Shown: in pieces, positions 24,992 through 33,602 of the stretch | Position numbering within the stretch: position 1 is the stretch's first letter | Layout: each line of letters starts with the position of its first letter | DNA from: Ketobacter sp036337295 | GTDB lineage: Bacteria > Pseudomonadota > Gammaproteobacteria > Pseudomonadales > Ketobacteraceae | Direction of reading: 5' to 3' | Assembly (NCBI GenBank): GCA_036337295.1 | Contig: JAYZEN010000012.1 | Location: 310,001-374,000 of the forward strand | Length of the DNA stretch: 64,000 nt | The notes under the pieces: model-generated | Databases searched by the model: none | The model's input: only the letters and a program-made list of their open reading frames with translations | Told to the model about the DNA's origin: nothing | Program-made: the position numbers and the translations under genes

Positions 24992-25888
24992 TCAGTTTAT
25001 GGTCTTGCTGTCCCCGTTGCTGTCGGTTGCACCATGAGTGAACAGCATGGCCACATCCACTGCGTCAAAGCGATACAGCTCGTTGCAATACTGGCAGGTT
25101 ACTTCGATCCTGCCCTGTTCGGCAATGATCTCCTCCAGCTCCCCCCGACCAATCTGGGCCAATGCGTCTGCCGTGCGCTGGCGGCTGCAGCTGCACTCAA
25201 ACGCCACAGCCTCGGCGGGAAACAGCTCCACCGACTCCTCGTGGAACAGCCGCCGCAAGACCGTGGCGCAGTCCAGGTTCAGTAATTCTTCCGCGGTCAG
25301 GGTGCTCGCCAAAGCGGTGATGCGCTCCCATTCCTCCAGCTGCTGTTGGGGATCAACTTTGATACGGGAATGAGCAGGCAATACCTGTACCAACAGGCCC
25401 CCGGCCCGGTTGTTGCCGTGGAACAGCTGAATCTGGGTGCGCAATTGTTCAGAGCGCTGGAAATAGTGCTCCAGGCACGCGGACAGGGTGGCGCCGTCCA
25501 GGGGCACAATGCCCTGGTAGCGTTCCCCCTGCAGCGGGGTGATGGTGATGGCCAGGGTGGCATTGCCCAGCATGGTGCGGAAATCCATGCCCTGGGTATC
25601 GCCATCCCAGCGGGCGATGGCCCGCAGCTTGTGATCGTGGGTGCATTCCACCGAGAGCAGGCTCACCACATGCTCGCCCCGGGCCTGGATGATCATGCTG
25701 CCCTCGAACTTCAGGGTAGCGCTGAGCAGGATGGCGGCGGCCATCATTTCCCCCAGTACGGATTGCACCTCCAGGGGATAATCGTGTTTGGCCAGCACGG
25801 TCTGGTAGCTGGCATCCAACAGAGTCCATTGGCCGCGTACGCCGCTGTCGTTGATGATGAATCGATGGCTGATGTCGGTGTTGCTCAT
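24992..25888 (-). CDS. hslO: Redox-regulated chaperone Hsp33
   Basis: 298 residues. A holdase activated by oxidation and unfolding. The C-terminal zinc-binding redox switch is intact: FECSCSRQRTADAL (CxC) followed 30 residues later by CQYCNELYRFD (CxxC). The N-terminal substrate-binding domain has the typical EMMAAAILLSATLKFEG segment. The start is one base after the hslR stop, so the two form an operon as in E. coli. Confidence 0.96.
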   Translation of the reverse strand: MSNTDISHRFIINDSGVRGQWTLLDASYQTVLAKHDYPLEVQSVLGEMMAAAILLSATLKFEGSMIIQARGEHVVSLLSVECTHDHKLRAIARWDGDTQGMDFRTMLGNATLAITITPLQGERYQGIVPLDGATLSACLEHYFQRSEQLRTQIQLFHGNNRAGGLLVQVLPAHSRIKVDPQQQLEEWERITALASTLTAEELLNLDCATVLRRLFHEESVELFPAEAVAFECSCSRQRTADALAQIGRGELEEIIAEQGRIEVTCQYCNELYRFDAVDVAMLFTHGATDSNGDSKTIN

Positions 25889-25889
25889 A

Positions 25890-26297
25890 CTACTCGCTCT
25901 GTTGATGGCGGAACTGGATGATCTGGCGGCGCTGCTTCTTGTTGGGGCGGTTGTCGCTCCCCGGGTGGGCGGCGCTCATGGCCTTGCGCTGGGCGGACGC
26001 CCGTTGCCGCAGTTCGATACTGGCGTCGGTTTCCTCGTACAGGGCCGCAGCGGCCACAGCGTTGCCCCGCCGGTCACTGAGGCCCATCACCACCACCGTC
26101 TTTTCATCAAACCCCTGGCGCAGGCGAATCTGGGCCCCCAGGGTCACCTCTTTGCTGGCTTTTACCCGGTGGCCCTCATAATGCACTTTGCCGCCTTCGA
26201 TCATGTCTTTGGCAATGGAGCGGGTTTTATAGAAACGGGCAGCCCACAGCCATTTGTCGAGGCGAATTTTTGAATCGGATTTGGCGTCCTGTCCCAT
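25890..26297 (-). CDS. hslR: Heat-shock RNA-binding protein Hsp15 (S4 domain)
   Basis: 135 residues. The S4 RNA-binding domain starts at IRLDKWLWAARFYKTRSIAKDMIEGG-like residues (about 10-35), with VHYEGHRVKASKEV following. A basic C-terminal tail (KKQRRQIIQFRHQ) matches Hsp15. It rescues stalled 50S subunits that carry nascent chains after heat shock. It is directly followed by hslO with one base between. Confidence 0.95.
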   Translation of the reverse strand: MGQDAKSDSKIRLDKWLWAARFYKTRSIAKDMIEGGKVHYEGHRVKASKEVTLGAQIRLRQGFDEKTVVVMGLSDRRGNAVAAAALYEETDASIELRQRASAQRKAMSAAHPGSDNRPNKKQRRQIIQFRHQQSE

Positions 26298-26626
26298 GCT
26301 GAAGCGAACCCATGATAAACCGAGAGTGATGATGCTGTTTTCTGATCAGCGCAACGCTGCATTATAAAGGGTATTGTGGGGGGAATGGGAATTGTGGGGG
26401 TGGCCGCAGGCAAAAAAAAGGCGCCGCATTGGCGCCAAAGTATCGACTACACAACTCAAATGCTTCACTTACATGATGGGCTTTACGCTAACGCTGAGTG
26501 CACAGCGTTGAGACGATACTAAGAAATGACGCACCGGTTGCCTAAACCTGTCAGGAAACTTGGACCACAAGCCATGGCGCTTTGTCCTGTCGACAGTGTT
26601 GCGGCGGCTGTTTACCCGGCGATCGT
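26298..26626. other. 329-base gap: hslR promoter side and yrfG terminator side
   Basis: From left to right: the presumed hslR promoter region (AT-rich, 26340-26400), a minus-strand terminator (26412-26439), about 170 bases in which I see no feature, and the first copy of the repeat that ends at the yrfG stop. No gene is supported. Confidence 0.7.
26412..26439 (-). terminator. Rho-independent terminator downstream of yrfG
   Basis: On the minus strand, TTGGCGCC-AATGC-GGCGCC is followed by eight T (26412-26419 as A on the plus strand). It would end transcripts coming from yrfG before hslR, so yrfG and hslR are separate units here although they are neighbours. Confidence 0.85.
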
Positions 26627-26640
26627 TTACCCGGCGATCG
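26611..26640. repeat. Perfect 15-bp tandem duplication at the yrfG stop codon
   Basis: TTTACCCGGCGATCG occurs at 26611-26625 and 26626-26640 with no gap. The second copy contains the yrfG stop (TAA on the minus strand, 26627-26629). Confidence 0.95.
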
Positions 26641-27289
26641 GGGGATAGATCTGGCTGAAGCAGTCCAGGCCGATGAACTCCTCGGTGTCCATGGCCTGTT
26701 GGCGGCTGTCCGGCTGGAGCACCCCAAGGGTATAGGCAATGCCGGCGCGCTTGGCGGAGCGCAGTACTGCCAGGCTGTCATCGATGAGCAGGGTGCGGGC
26801 CGGTTCGTAGTGCATCACTTCCTGCAGGCGGCTCCACAATTGAGGGTCCTCCTTGGGCAGGCCGAAATCGTGGGAGCTGAAGATGCCATCGAAATGGGGA
26901 TGCAGGGGGATTTCGCGCATTTTCAGGTCCAGGCTGCCGCGGTGGGCGTTGGTCACCAGCACCGCTTTGCGACCGGACGCCTTGACCTTCTCCAGAAAGG
27001 TGATGGCATTGGGACGCAGGCCGATGCGGTCCTTGACCTCTTCTTTCATAGCGACGATGTCCAGCCCGGTTTCCCGGCTCCAGAAATCCAGGCAGTACCA
27101 GTTGAGGGTGCCACGATGTTCGCCGAAGCGGGTGAAGAGTTGGGTTTTGGCGTCATCGAGGCTAATATGGTTCGCCTCGGCAAAGCGCAGGGGTAAAAAC
27201 TCCATCCAGAAGTAATTGTCGAAATACAGATCCAGCAGGGTTCCATCCATGTCCAGCAACACGGTATCGATGTGATCCCAGCAAATCAT
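26627..27289 (-). CDS. yrfG: GMP/IMP nucleotidase YrfG (HAD family)
   Basis: 220 residues. HAD phosphatase motif I is LDMDGTLLDLYFDNYFWMEF (Asp nucleophile near 12), motif II VLVTNAHRGSL near 111, Lys of motif III in HDFGLPKEDPQLW near 144, and motif IV LLIDDSLAVL near 170. The YrfG-specific DLYFDNYFW segment and the nudE/hslR neighbourhood support a nucleoside-5'-monophosphate phosphatase (GMP/IMP) role. It is transcribed divergently from nudE. Confidence 0.93.
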   Translation of the reverse strand: MICWDHIDTVLLDMDGTLLDLYFDNYFWMEFLPLRFAEANHISLDDAKTQLFTRFGEHRGTLNWYCLDFWSRETGLDIVAMKEEVKDRIGLRPNAITFLEKVKASGRKAVLVTNAHRGSLDLKMREIPLHPHFDGIFSSHDFGLPKEDPQLWSRLQEVMHYEPARTLLIDDSLAVLRSAKRAGIAYTLGVLQPDSRQQAMDTEEFIGLDCFSQIYPPIAG

Positions 27290-27333
27290 GAATGTGAATA
27301 CTCCAGAAGTTGAGTCAGAATTGAGCCATAATC

Positions 27334-27882
27334 ATGCCGCAAAAGCCTACCATACTTGACCATCAATTAGTGGCGGAAAGTCGCCTGTTCGGCATCGAGC
27401 GATTACAGCTGCGGTTCAGCAATGGTGAGGAGCGGGTCTATGAGCGCCTGCGCACGCCCCGGATTCCTGCGGTGCTGGTGGTGGCGGTGAAAGACAACGG
27501 CAACGTGCTGTTGGTGCGGGAATACGCCTGCGGAACCCATAACTACCAACTGGCTCTGCCCAAAGGCGCCATGGATGGGCACGAGACCGTGTTCGAGGCC
27601 GCCAACCGGGAGCTGATGGAGGAGGCGGGCTACGGTGCCCGGGCCTTTACCGAGTTGAAGGCGCTCTCCATGTCGCCCGGTTATATGGGGCATATGATCC
27701 ATGTGGTGTTGGCGGAAGACCTGTACGAGAAAACCCTGCCCGGCGATGAGCCGGAACCCCTGGAGCGGGTGGAGCACCCCCTGGAAGACATCGACAGTCT
27801 GTTGTTGATGGACGATTTTACCGAAGCGCGATCCCTGGCGGCGTTATACATGGTCCGCGACATCATGAGAAACAGGAAGTAA
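27334..27882 (+). CDS. nudE: ADP compounds hydrolase NudE (Nudix)
   Basis: 182 residues. The Nudix box is complete: GAMDGHETVFEAANRELMEE followed by AGY (about 83-105), i.e. G-x5-E-x7-RE-L-xEE-x-G. The N-terminal strand region FGIERLQLRFSNGEERVYER is typical of NudE. It hydrolyses ADP-ribose, Ap3A and NADH. Divergent from yrfG and followed 3 bases later by cysQ, so nudE-cysQ are one unit, both acting on nucleotide by-products. Confidence 0.94.
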   Translation: MPQKPTILDHQLVAESRLFGIERLQLRFSNGEERVYERLRTPRIPAVLVVAVKDNGNVLLVREYACGTHNYQLALPKGAMDGHETVFEAANRELMEEAGYGARAFTELKALSMSPGYMGHMIHVVLAEDLYEKTLPGDEPEPLERVEHPLEDIDSLLLMDDFTEARSLAALYMVRDIMRNRK

Positions 27883-27885
27883 GTA

Positions 27886-28707
27886 ATGAGTGATCTGGTA
27901 ACCAAAGAATTGATCGAGAATGTGCTGGCCATCGCCGAGCAGGCGGGAGACGCCATCAAGGTTGTGTATGACCGCAAGGAAGCTGTGGAGGTGATCCGCA
28001 AAGCCGATGACAGCCCGGTGACGGAAGCGGACCACGCCGCCCATCACGTGATCGTGGCGGAGCTTAATCGCCTGACGCCGGAGATTCCCGTGTTTTCGGA
28101 AGAGTCCGAGCAGATCCCCTATGCCCAGCGCCAGCAGTGGACCCGCTACTGGCTGGTGGACCCGCTGGACGGCACCAAGGAATTCATTAACCGCACCGGT
28201 GAGTTCACCGTCAACATTGCCTTGATCGAGAACCATGAACCGGTACTGGGGGTGGTCACGGTGCCCATCAAAGACCAGGCCTATGTGGGCGGTCAGGGGG
28301 TTGGCGCCTTCAAGGTGGACCACGGCAACTGGCAGAAGATTGCCGTGCGCACGGTGGTCAACCGGGAGTTGGTGGTGGTGGGCAGCCGCCGTCATGGCGC
28401 CGAAAAACTCAACGCGCTGTTGGCGGCTATGGAGCAGGAAGGCTATTCCTCTGACATGACCAGCATGGGCAGTTCTCTCAAATTCTGTTTGATCGCCGAA
28501 GGCAAGGCGGACCTGTATCCCCGCTTGGCACCCACCAGTGAATGGGATACGGCGGCGGCCCAGGCGGTGCTGATGGAAGCCGGCGGCCGGGTGCTGAACA
28601 CCGACTTCGAGCCACTGACGTACAATCGTGAAGAGAGTGTGCTGAACCCGGAATTCTATGCCCTGGGTGATCCCGGCGTGGACTGGGAGCGCTTGCTCAA
28701 AGCCTAG
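27886..28707 (+). CDS. cysQ: 3'(2'),5'-bisphosphate nucleotidase CysQ
   Basis: 273 residues of the Li-sensitive inositol-monophosphatase-like fold. Metal-site motifs are VFSEESEQ near 67, DPLDGTKEF near 92-100 and the C-terminal WDTAAAQAVLMEAGG near 222. It removes the 3'-phosphate from PAP/PAPS in sulfate assimilation. A ribosome site (GGAAGTAAGTAATG region) overlaps the nudE stop; the genes are 3 bases apart. Confidence 0.94.
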   Translation: MSDLVTKELIENVLAIAEQAGDAIKVVYDRKEAVEVIRKADDSPVTEADHAAHHVIVAELNRLTPEIPVFSEESEQIPYAQRQQWTRYWLVDPLDGTKEFINRTGEFTVNIALIENHEPVLGVVTVPIKDQAYVGGQGVGAFKVDHGNWQKIAVRTVVNRELVVVGSRRHGAEKLNALLAAMEQEGYSSDMTSMGSSLKFCLIAEGKADLYPRLAPTSEWDTAAAQAVLMEAGGRVLNTDFEPLTYNREESVLNPEFYALGDPGVDWERLLKA

Positions 28708-28816
28708 GCAATTGCAATGGCCATTGGGCTAATGCCCCAGATGCGGCTACTCTATACAGTTAAGGCAGCGCAGGATAACAACAACACTTGCCCCATTGAC
28801 CAAGAGGAGCCGCTCC

Positions 28817-29458
28817 ATGGATCTGTATTTTTCCTATCTTTCCACCTATTCCCAAAAGGTTCTGCTGGGCCTGTACGAGAAAGACGTGGCCTTCACCGCG
28901 CATCTTGTAGACCTCACCGATGAGCAGGACCGGGAGGAATATCGCAAGCTGTATCCGTTCGGCAAAGTGCCATTACTGATTCGTGATGATGGCCGCATGA
29001 TCCCTGAATCCACCATCATTCTGGAATACATTGATGCGGCCTTTGAGCAGGGCCCGGTGTTGATTCCCCGCGATACCGAACTGGGTCGGCGCACTCGTTT
29101 CATGGATCGTATGTGCGACTTGTACCTGAATGATCCGGTGGTGAGCCTGATTTTTGAAAGCTGGAAACCGGAGGCGGAGCGGGACCAGGGGCTGATCAGC
29201 AAAAGCAGTGAGCGCATCGGCATCATGTACCGCTTTATGGATGACCAGCTTGGCAACACCGGCTATCTGGCGGGGGATACGTTTACCATGGCCGATTGCG
29301 CCGCCATGCCGGTGCTGTTCTACGCCAATTCCTTCGCACCCTTTGGCGGCTTTGACAACATCTACCGTTACTGGGAAGAAGTTTCCCAGCGGCCCTGTTT
29401 TCTGCGCCTGAAACAGGAGGCGGAACCCTACATCAACGCGGTGATGGGTGATCGCTAA
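28817..29458 (+). CDS. Glutathione S-transferase family protein
   Basis: 213 residues. The thioredoxin-like N-terminal domain has YSQKVLLGLYEKDV (Ser/Tyr active-site region near 11) and FGKVPLLIRDDGRMIPEST, where the cis-Pro and Ser bind glutathione. The C-terminal helical domain has the N-capping box FTMADCAAMPVLF (near 157). GAGGAG at about 28804-28809 supports ATG 28817 rather than the upstream ATG. Its substrate is unknown. Its stop lies within a 13-bp direct repeat shared with the convergent receptor gene. Confidence 0.9.
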   Translation: MDLYFSYLSTYSQKVLLGLYEKDVAFTAHLVDLTDEQDREEYRKLYPFGKVPLLIRDDGRMIPESTIILEYIDAAFEQGPVLIPRDTELGRRTRFMDRMCDLYLNDPVVSLIFESWKPEAERDQGLISKSSERIGIMYRFMDDQLGNTGYLAGDTFTMADCAAMPVLFYANSFAPFGGFDNIYRYWEEVSQRPCFLRLKQEAEPYINAVMGDR

Positions 29459-29474
29459 GTGGGGTGATCGCTAA
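29446..29474. repeat. Direct repeat carrying both convergent stop codons
   Basis: GGGTGATCGCTAA occurs at 29446-29458 and 29462-29474 (period 16). The first copy ends with the TAA of the GST gene. The second contains CTA 29471-29473, which is the TAG stop of the TonB-dependent receptor on the minus strand. Confidence 0.95.
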
Positions 29475-31606
29475 AAGCGATAGCCGGCGCTGACGGCGAA
29501 GGCGGGTGCCTCCAGCCGGTACTGATCGCTGCGACCAAAGGCGTTGCGGCGGTTCCAGTCCGAGTCGAACAGGCCCAGCAGGTTGTAGCCATGCAGGCTC
29601 AGTGTCAGGTCGTCCCGGTTGTAGCGCAGGCCCAGGGTCCAGAAGGCGCGATCTTCATAGGCTTTGCCGCTGCCATCCGTCCGCGGCAGGCTGGAGACAC
29701 TGTTGTTGTTCTCAATGCGATTGTAATCCGCCATGGCTTCCGAGCCGTCCAGGCCGGTCAGATAACGCAGGGAGGTGAAACCTTCCCAGGTACTGGTCAG
29801 GCGTCGTGTATAGATCAGTTTCAGGCTGTGGTTGGCCCAGTTGGCCAGGTCGTCGCCGTAGCCGTAGACCGAGGCACTGATGAACTGTCCGCTGTTGGCC
29901 TGGTCCAGCTTGAAGTCCTGCTCAGCCACGTAACTGTACATCAGCGCCAGGCTTTGTTGTTGCCACTGCCAATGTAATTCCAGCTCCAGACCCAGGGTTT
30001 TCAAAGTGCCGATGCGATTGATCTGCATGACACTGGAATCCCACCCCACCAGATCGTAATCGTTGAAGAACAGACTGGCCAGGGAGCGATGGCGACCGTC
30101 CCATTGGTGTTCCCAGGCCAGCTCCAGCGCGTTCATGGTTTCGGTGCGGCCATCCCGGCGCCCGGTGCTCAGGTGGTATTCCCGCAGGTTGTCATCGTCC
30201 GCCCGGCGCACGGAACGGTTCAACAACAGTTTGTACTGGTTGTCCGGATCGGGTTCATACACCAGGCCCAGGCGTGGGGAATGCATCCAGTCGGTGTAGG
30301 CGTGGCGATCTGAGCGCCCGCCGGCGAACAGGGTCCACAGGTTGTTCAGGTGCCATTGATAGTCCAGCAACAGGCTCAGCATGTCGGTGCGCCATGTTCC
30401 GCTGTCCAGGGCAGTGAGGGAATTGCTGATGAAAGGATCGCTGTGGGGATAGCCCAGACTTTTCTTGCCGAAGGTTTCCACGCTGTATTCCACTCCGCCG
30501 GAAAGCTGGTGGGCTGCAGTGGCTTGCCAGTGGGCCAGCAGGCGGCCCATCCATTCATCTTCGCGGTAATTGCGGTCGCCGTATTCGATGTCCAGCACGT
30601 CGGCACTGAGGCGGGCATCCAGTCGCAGATCCGGGCTTATTTGTGGTTGGTAATCCAGGGTAATGGTGCCCTGCTGGTAGCCAAAGCTTTCGTCCAGCAG
30701 TTCGGCGGGGTCGACGTTGGTATAGGAGCTCAGTGACAGATCCCGTGCAATGCCGCCCCGGGTGTAACGGGCCCAGGCGGTGAGCGCATCCTGTTGGTAT
30801 TCCAGGTGCAGTTTATGGCGCGGTAGCTCACGGTGGGCGCCATTGTACGGGGTGACGCCGAAGGGCACCGGTTGGTGAGCGGGCACGCTCTGTCCGTTGA
30901 TGGCATTGGTGAAGTCCAGGCTGAACTGCATCTCCGCATCGTCGTGATCGGCCCCTTTGTACTGGTCGATGCCGTAGTAGGCAAACAGGGACCCGCCGGA
31001 CTCAAAGTGCGTGCCGGATCTCAGCTCCATACTGTAAAACTCTTCGCCTGCGCCGGCACGCACACGAATATCCTGGCCGTCAAAGCCGTCGCCGTTCAGG
31101 GTTTTGATGTTGATGACACCGGCGATGGCGCCGGGGCCGTACACGCTGGAACCCGGACCCCGGGTGACGTCGATGGACTGGATGTCGCCCAGCAGGGAGA
31201 GATAGCGTTCGCTGATGATGCCCAGGGAGGTGTGCTCGTTCATCAGGCGGCCGTTGACCAGCAGCAACATCTTGGTATTGCGGTCGCTGATGATGCCCCG
31301 TAATCCCATGGGGTTGCCGTTGGTTTTCAACCAGACCTGAAACCCGGGCACATAGGTTTCCAGCAGCTCATCCAGGCTGCGGGCGCCGGAACGCTCGATA
31401 TCCTGGCGGGTAATACGAGTGACACTGGCGGGTTTGTGCCGCCACTGGGTCTCAGTGAGGCTGCCGACGCCGGAAATCCGCACGCTCAGCAGGTCCTCCA
31501 GGGGCAGGGCAAACAGGTCACCGCTACGGCTCTTCTGTGCTGCGTGGCCCAGGTTGGCTGCACTCAGGCAGGTCGCCAGCAGAGCTATTCTGATCAGGTG
31601 TTTCAA
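29471..31606 (-). CDS. TonB-dependent outer-membrane receptor
   Basis: 711 residues with a signal peptide (about 1-22). The plug domain (about 30-170) carries the canonical LLVNGRLMNEH, IDVTRGPGSSVYGPGAIAGV and INIKTLNG strings, and the barrel ends in Phe. No TonB box is obvious, although LEDLLSVRISGVG near 38-50 may play that part. Divergent from the periplasmic Fe(III)-binding protein gene with a Fur-like box between them (31796-31814), so iron-chelate or haem uptake is plausible. The ligand cannot be read from the sequence. Confidence 0.9.
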   Translation of the reverse strand: MKHLIRIALLATCLSAANLGHAAQKSRSGDLFALPLEDLLSVRISGVGSLTETQWRHKPASVTRITRQDIERSGARSLDELLETYVPGFQVWLKTNGNPMGLRGIISDRNTKMLLLVNGRLMNEHTSLGIISERYLSLLGDIQSIDVTRGPGSSVYGPGAIAGVINIKTLNGDGFDGQDIRVRAGAGEEFYSMELRSGTHFESGGSLFAYYGIDQYKGADHDDAEMQFSLDFTNAINGQSVPAHQPVPFGVTPYNGAHRELPRHKLHLEYQQDALTAWARYTRGGIARDLSLSSYTNVDPAELLDESFGYQQGTITLDYQPQISPDLRLDARLSADVLDIEYGDRNYREDEWMGRLLAHWQATAAHQLSGGVEYSVETFGKKSLGYPHSDPFISNSLTALDSGTWRTDMLSLLLDYQWHLNNLWTLFAGGRSDRHAYTDWMHSPRLGLVYEPDPDNQYKLLLNRSVRRADDDNLREYHLSTGRRDGRTETMNALELAWEHQWDGRHRSLASLFFNDYDLVGWDSSVMQINRIGTLKTLGLELELHWQWQQQSLALMYSYVAEQDFKLDQANSGQFISASVYGYGDDLANWANHSLKLIYTRRLTSTWEGFTSLRYLTGLDGSEAMADYNRIENNNSVSSLPRTDGSGKAYEDRAFWTLGLRYNRDDLTLSLHGYNLLGLFDSDWNRRNAFGRSDQYRLEAPAFAVSAGYRF

Positions 31607-31795
31607 AATGAGTCCGTGTTATTGTGGTGGTGCTATCCATGTGTCTGAACCATTAAGGGCTGATGTAAGGGTTGTTGGATGAGACGGGCTTGTCAAGGAT
31701 TCTCCGGTGGGTGTTGTTGGGCTTCTGGGCAGAGTGCTGTGGCCTCTGGCGCAGATTCAGCTTGTATCGGTTTCTTTTTTGTTCACATCAAAAAT

Positions 31796-31814
31796 GATAA
31801 TGATTAGTATTAGC
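31796..31814. promoter_or_regulatory. Fur box between the receptor and Fe(III)-binding protein genes
   Basis: GATAATGATTAGTATTAGC matches 15 of 19 positions of the Fur consensus by my count. It ends 25 bases before ATG 31840 and lies in an AT-rich stretch, and could also repress the divergent receptor gene 190 bases away. Confidence 0.8.
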
Positions 31815-31839
31815 AAAACTGTTTGGTGGAGCTCGTACT

Positions 31840-32847
31840 ATGGTTCGTTTTTTGGCGCGATGGATTGTCCTGTTGGGATTCATGGCCTTCTTTTCCTCGC
31901 CGTTGCAGGCCGGCCCGGAAGTGGTGGTGTACTCCACCCGCAGTGAAAGTTTGATCAAGCCCATTTTTGATTTGTATACCGAGCAGACCGGGGTCAAGGT
32001 GGTGTACCTCACCGGTGAGGCCGGCCCGTTGATCGCCCGGCTGCAATCGGAAGGGGCGCGTACACCTGCCGATATGCTGATCACGGTGGACGCCGGCAAT
32101 CTGTGGCAGGCGGCCGATAAGGGCCTGCTGCGGCCGGTCAAATCCCGGGTGTTGGAGGCGGTGGTGCCGGATCAGTACCAGGATGAGGATAACCGCTGGT
32201 TCGGCCTGTCGTTGCGGGCACGGACTGTGGTGTATTCCACCGAACGGGTCAAACCCGCCGAGCTCAGCACCTACGAAGCACTGGCTGAGCCCCGCTGGAA
32301 AGGGCGTCTGTGCCTGCGCACCTCGAAAAAAGTCTATAACCAATCGCTGGTGGCCATGCTGCTGGAGCACAACGGGGCGGATAAAACCGAACAAATGCTG
32401 AAGGGCTGGGTGGCCAACCTGGCGGCGCCGGTGTTTGCCAATGACACGGCGCTGATCGAGGCCATTGCCGCCGGTCAGTGTGACGTGGGCATCGTCAATA
32501 CCTATTATCTGGGCCGCTTGCAGCATCAGAACCCGGCCCTGCCGGTGGCACTGTTCTGGGCTAATCAGTCCACCACCGGCACCCATGTGAACCTGTCCGG
32601 TGCGGGCATCACCACTCACGCCAAGAGCCCGAAAGCCGCCCAGGCGCTGCTGGAATGGCTGGCCAAGCGTTCCGCCCAGGAAGCCTTTGCAGGCATCAAT
32701 ATGGAGTACCCGGTGAACTCCGCCACCCGTTGGGATCCGGTGGTGAAATCCTGGGGTGAGTTCAAGGCGGACAAGCTGAACCTGTCCATTGCCGGTCAAC
32801 GTCAGCAGGAAGCCATCATGTTGATGGATCGGGCGGGGTATCCGTAA
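31840..32847 (+). CDS. Periplasmic Fe(III)-binding protein (FbpA/FutA type)
   Basis: 335 residues with a signal peptide ending about residue 24 (FFSSPLQAG). The mature protein begins EVVVYSTRSESLIKPIFDLY, typical of FbpA/FutA. A pair of Tyr iron ligands is likely in IVNTYYLGRLQ near 220. It binds free Fe(III) in the periplasm for an ABC importer, but no FbpB permease or FbpC ATPase is present. Instead the next genes encode an ExbB-ExbD-TonB motor with its own Fur-like box. A GGAG ribosome site precedes the start. Confidence 0.88.
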   Translation: MVRFLARWIVLLGFMAFFSSPLQAGPEVVVYSTRSESLIKPIFDLYTEQTGVKVVYLTGEAGPLIARLQSEGARTPADMLITVDAGNLWQAADKGLLRPVKSRVLEAVVPDQYQDEDNRWFGLSLRARTVVYSTERVKPAELSTYEALAEPRWKGRLCLRTSKKVYNQSLVAMLLEHNGADKTEQMLKGWVANLAAPVFANDTALIEAIAAGQCDVGIVNTYYLGRLQHQNPALPVALFWANQSTTGTHVNLSGAGITTHAKSPKAAQALLEWLAKRSAQEAFAGINMEYPVNSATRWDPVVKSWGEFKADKLNLSIAGQRQQEAIMLMDRAGYP

Positions 32848-32883
32848 CCCCCCCCATTAGCAAATCTTCATGAAAATATTATT

Positions 32884-32902
32884 GCTAATAGTTATCATTT
32901 GA
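32884..32902. promoter_or_regulatory. Fur-like box upstream of exbB
   Basis: GCTAATAGTTATCATTTGA matches about 12 of 19 positions of the Fur consensus, strongest in the right half (TTATCATT). It lies 46 bases before the ExbB start and suggests a second iron-regulated promoter for the motor-receptor genes. Confidence 0.55.
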
Positions 32903-32948
32903 GTATATTGCACCCCTTAGGCCAATTTATGAACTAGTGGGGAGCAGT

Positions 32949-33599
32949 ATGAGTGACTTTGCAGTGTTGCTGAGCCAGGGCGGCGCAGTGGTCAGCATTC
33001 TGATCGGTTTGTCCGTGATCGCCCTGACCGTGATTCTCGTCAAGGGCTGGGACTTTCTGCGCTTGCGCAACCTGCCGGAGGCAGCTTACCAGTCGGCACT
33101 GGACGGGGCACTGCAAGGGCAGTTTCCCGCTGAGTTACAAGGCTCCCGTGACCTGGTTGCCGGCTTGTTGCAGCACATGTCTGCGTTACCTCTCAGCATC
33201 CGCCAGGAAAGTGAGCGGCTGCGGGCAGAGTCCCGGCGCTGGGCTCAGCAGGCACTGGGTCAGCTCACCGGCCACCTGCGGATTCTGGAAGTGGTGGCCA
33301 ATATTGCGCCCTTGCTGGGCCTGTTCGGAACGGTATTGGGGATGATCGAGGCCTTCCGCGCCATGGAAGCCGCCGGCTCCCAGGTGGACCCTGCAGTCCT
33401 GTCCGGTGGCATTTGGGTGGCGTTGCTCACCACCGCCGTCGGGCTTGCAGTGGCGATTCCCGTATCCATGGCCCACAGCTGGTTTGAACGTCGGGCGGAA
33501 GTCCAGGCCCACCGCCTGCAGGATACCATCGAGCAGCTCATTACCCAGCAGGTGTCGCAGCCGGCGGCAGCGCAGCTGGCACCATCCCGAGCCGCCTGA
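32949..33599 (+). CDS. exbB: TonB-system proton channel ExbB
   Basis: 217 residues with three membrane helices: about 8-33, and the pore helices VANIAPLLGLFGTVLGMIEAF near 116-137 and GGIWVALLTTAVGLAVAIPV near 155-175. It forms the pentameric channel that, with ExbD, converts proton motive force into TonB motion. ATG 32949 is preferred (MSDFAVLL) over an in-frame start 12 bases earlier. It begins an exbB-exbD-exbD-tonB-receptor operon with spacings from a 4-base overlap to about 20 bases. Confidence 0.92.
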   Translation: MSDFAVLLSQGGAVVSILIGLSVIALTVILVKGWDFLRLRNLPEAAYQSALDGALQGQFPAELQGSRDLVAGLLQHMSALPLSIRQESERLRAESRRWAQQALGQLTGHLRILEVVANIAPLLGLFGTVLGMIEAFRAMEAAGSQVDPAVLSGGIWVALLTTAVGLAVAIPVSMAHSWFERRAEVQAHRLQDTIEQLITQQVSQPAAAQLAPSRAA

Positions 33600-33602
33600 A
33601 CC

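Noticed and set aside
29471..31606. Naming the receptor BtuB because of the nearby B12 system
   Set aside because: It lies 21 kb from the riboswitch, has no cobalamin leader of its own and is divergent from an iron-binding protein under a Fur box.
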